Shown piece after piece: positions 4,503 through 6,235 of a DNA stretch of 6,235 nt. The position numbers were made by a program, and so were the translations under genes. The stretch is from Oribacterium sp. GTDB taxonomy: Bacteria > Bacillota_A > Clostridia > Lachnospirales > Lachnospiraceae. The first letter of the stretch is position 1. Each line of letters opens with the position of its first letter. The notes beneath the pieces were generated by a model. It did not search any database and was not told where the DNA came from. It was given only the letters and a program-made list of their open reading frames with translations. Location: NCBI GenBank assembly GCA_017940955.1, contig JAGAXP010000301.1, forward strand, positions 1 through 6,235. Reading direction: 5' to 3'.

Positions 4503-6225
4503 CGTCGTTTTCCTCCTCGGGCAGTTCGTTCATCAGTGACTGATTATTTATAAGCAGTATGTTGATCTCTTCAGCAGTTTTCCGGATGTCTGATTCCTCA
4601 AGGCCAAAAGAACCAAGAATGATCTTCTGCTTTTTAGTGACCGCATGATCCAGTTTATATTTACCATTGTTCCGGCGAACCATCTCAATCTTTTCCAGTT
4701 CTCGCAGCGATGCAGGAACTGTCATATAGTTAGGGTTGGACTCCATCTTTAGCATGGTTTCCTTTAGCAGGTTGTAAATCCGGTTTCTGACTATCAGGGC
4801 AACGAATTCAACAAATAGCTTAGCTGATAATGCTTCCTCACTTTGAACTCGCATGCTTCTAGACCCCAGAAAGCTCTTGTCTGCTTTGAAGAGCTTTTCC
4901 GAAATATCACGACCTTTGTACTGGATAAGAGCCGCAGATGCAGTCATCTTTTCGGAGGTTACAATGCAGAAGTAACCGCAGAGCCGTAGTTCTCTTGCTA
5001 TTGCATCAGAACGCTCCCTGACATATAGTAAACGTCCTTCCTTGTCATGGGTAAGTTGAAACAGATCTGTATAGGTCTTACCAAACTGAACGTTATTACC
5101 AATGTTCTTTTCAAGTGCGAGCTTCAGTTTATCTATACGCTGCTCCAGATGTTCCCGCTCTGCAGCCTGTTTATACGGATTAAAATAGATATGCAGATAC
5201 CTGTCTTTTGTATCATCTTCAAACAAACGGCAGTTCACGGTCTTGCCATAGACTTTATAAGATCTGATCGAGCAGTCCCTTGCTGTTTCAAAACTGCCCT
5301 GGTTCTGTTCAACCATGGCTGATACGAGGGGTTTACAGCCTTTGACCATGATGATGAATTCATAACCATTCTCGTCGATATAACGGATATTGTCTTTACT
5401 GAAGTATCCGCGGTCAAGAATGAACCCTATCTTGGTATAACCGTATTCCTTTACCTTGTCCACAAGAAAGGTCAGCTGGGACACGTCATTGACTGAGCCA
5501 GGGTATTCCTCGTACAAAAGGGGAGTACGATTTGTTTCATCAAAAGCCATTGCAAGATTGAAGATCGGGACGCCTTTATCATCCTTGGCTTTACCGAACT
5601 CTGCGATATCGATGTCACCGGCATCGCAGTTTTTGTTGGTCGAATCATACGAAAGATAGACTCTCTGTGAGTGATTACGATCCTTGTTCCATGCTTGTAA
5701 AAAGCCTATGATCTGTTCCCTGGTGACAGAGGAAAGGAATCTGCTGACTTTGGAATCGCTATAGATCCTCATGCCTTCTGAAAATAACGGGTGGCAAAAA
5801 GCGAAGTCCGGATAGTACTGACCGGCATTTTCTTCATTAACAATCATGTACGAAACCAGGTCAAGAAACAGCCCGCAGTCTTTTTTCAGGAGTTTTTCAA
5901 GCATCATCGGAAGGTTGTATTCCTGCAGAACTTTTTTGATGATGACGTATGATCCTATACGGAGACAGCAACTGCGGTATGCTTCCGGCAGTTCCTCCGG
6001 CAAAGGGACATTTGAGAAGTATATTTCATATTTCTCATTTGGGAACATCATCGATGAATCATCATCCGTAACCTTGCCGATAATGGCACGGTCAGGTACG
6101 GCATATTTCTTTTCCGGATTATATTTACTTCCGTACTGGTATAAGATGTATCGCGCAGTGCCCTTTTTCTTCGTGATGATCTTACCCTTGAGTTTTGGAA
6201 TTTCTACTCTGAAATCGTAATACAT
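4489..6225 (-). CDS. IS1634-family (IS4 superfamily) DDE transposase, 578 aa
   Basis: This enzyme cuts and joins DNA at the element's ends by the RNase H-like DDE chemistry. The first aspartate is D194 in YDSTN. The second is D271 in DRGYFS, preceded by the strand IGFIL. The catalytic glutamate is probably E443 in RDISEKLFKADK. The long insertion between D271 and E443 and the tail RSMRVQSEE-LSAKLFVEFVALIVRNRIY (about 456-484) fit IS1634 members. The N-terminal part (1-180) would bind the ends. The length is normal for the family and no frameshift is seen, so it is probably active. ATG 6225 follows GGAGG (6234-6230) by four bases, rather short spacing. Its end overlaps the 70-aa ORF. The C-terminus is unusually acidic (PEEENDDGEE). 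Confidence 0.93.
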   Translation of the reverse strand: MYYDFRVEIPKLKGKIITKKKGTARYILYQYGSKYNPEKKYAVPDRAIIGKVTDDDSSMMFPNEKYEIYFSNVPLPEELPEAYRSCCLRIGSYVIIKKVLQEYNLPMMLEKLLKKDCGLFLDLVSYMIVNEENAGQYYPDFAFCHPLFSEGMRIYSDSKVSRFLSSVTREQIIGFLQAWNKDRNHSQRVYLSYDSTNKNCDAGDIDIAEFGKAKDDKGVPIFNLAMAFDETNRTPLLYEEYPGSVNDVSQLTFLVDKVKEYGYTKIGFILDRGYFSKDNIRYIDENGYEFIIMVKGCKPLVSAMVEQNQGSFETARDCSIRSYKVYGKTVNCRLFEDDTKDRYLHIYFNPYKQAAEREHLEQRIDKLKLALEKNIGNNVQFGKTYTDLFQLTHDKEGRLLYVRERSDAIARELRLCGYFCIVTSEKMTASAALIQYKGRDISEKLFKADKSFLGSRSMRVQSEEALSAKLFVEFVALIVRNRIYNLLKETMLKMESNPNYMTVPASLRELEKIEMVRRNNGKYKLDHAVTKKQKIILGSFGLEESDIRKTAEEINILLINNQSLMNELPEEENDDGEE

Positions 6226-6235
6226 GAGTCCTCCA

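Larger units (their letters stand above)
4238..6235 (-). mobile_element. IS1634-type insertion sequence, right part beyond window
   Basis: The stretch carries a transposase and an accessory ORF, both on the minus strand, with higher G+C than the DNA to its left. The 3' end of the element lies somewhere between 4222 and 4290. The boundary given is a guess at an imperfect palindrome (TGTAAACTTT/AAAGTTACA, 4238-4261, loop GCAAG, one bulged A). The 5' end is outside the window because the transposase starts ten bases from the edge. Terminal inverted repeats and target duplication therefore cannot be checked here. Confidence 0.7.

Noticed and set aside
4246..4539. Rightward 97-aa frame with cysteine-rich hydrophobic segments
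   Set aside because: It lies antisense to the 70-aa coiled-coil ORF and the end of the transposase and has no ribosome site; it is a shadow frame.

Overview
The window looks like AT-rich accessory DNA from a low-GC Firmicute, most likely a clostridial or lachnospiraceal gut bacterium. This rests on the strong AGGAGG-type ribosome sites, the base composition, the style of the small hypothetical proteins and the type of insertion sequence. It is an inference; there is no rRNA or housekeeping gene to confirm it. No tRNA, rRNA or CRISPR array was seen.

Positions 1-860 hold no intact gene. They contain a long imperfect hairpin (4-85), a leftward intrinsic terminator (157-195), a promoter-like TTGACA/TTTAAT pair (227-255) followed at once by an 11-bp hairpin (274-300), and the frameshifted remains of a leftward gene (about 357-620). 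A few very short rightward reading frames with ribosome sites lie just before the first real gene.

Positions 862-2192 are a compact rightward unit: an unrecognised 360-aa, mostly helical protein with a TPR-like C-terminal part, overlapped for 41 bases by a 61-aa single-pass membrane peptide, then a strong terminator. Positions 2243-3330 are a second rightward unit: a MerR-type regulator whose own promoter appears to carry a perfect dyad in an 18-base spacer, followed by a 52-aa membrane protein resembling the YkvA/DUF1232 core.

Positions 3331-3923 are mainly decayed DNA: a leftward ORF fragment and a rightward pseudogene of about 73 codons with two frameshifts. A 79-aa protein with two hydrophobic ends and an acidic middle follows (3924-4163). 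Next come a 16-bp perfect palindrome, a consensus ribosome site and a start codon whose frame closes after seven codons, next to the start of an insertion sequence.

From about 4240 to beyond the right edge lies an IS1634-type (IS4 superfamily) insertion sequence on the minus strand, with a full-length 578-aa transposase and an overlapping 70-aa coiled-coil ORF. Its base composition is visibly richer in G+C than its surroundings. Overall this is a mobile or degrading accessory region. The two-gene 360-aa/61-aa unit and the regulator plus membrane-protein unit are the parts that could be an undescribed system. Nothing in the sequence proves a function for them.
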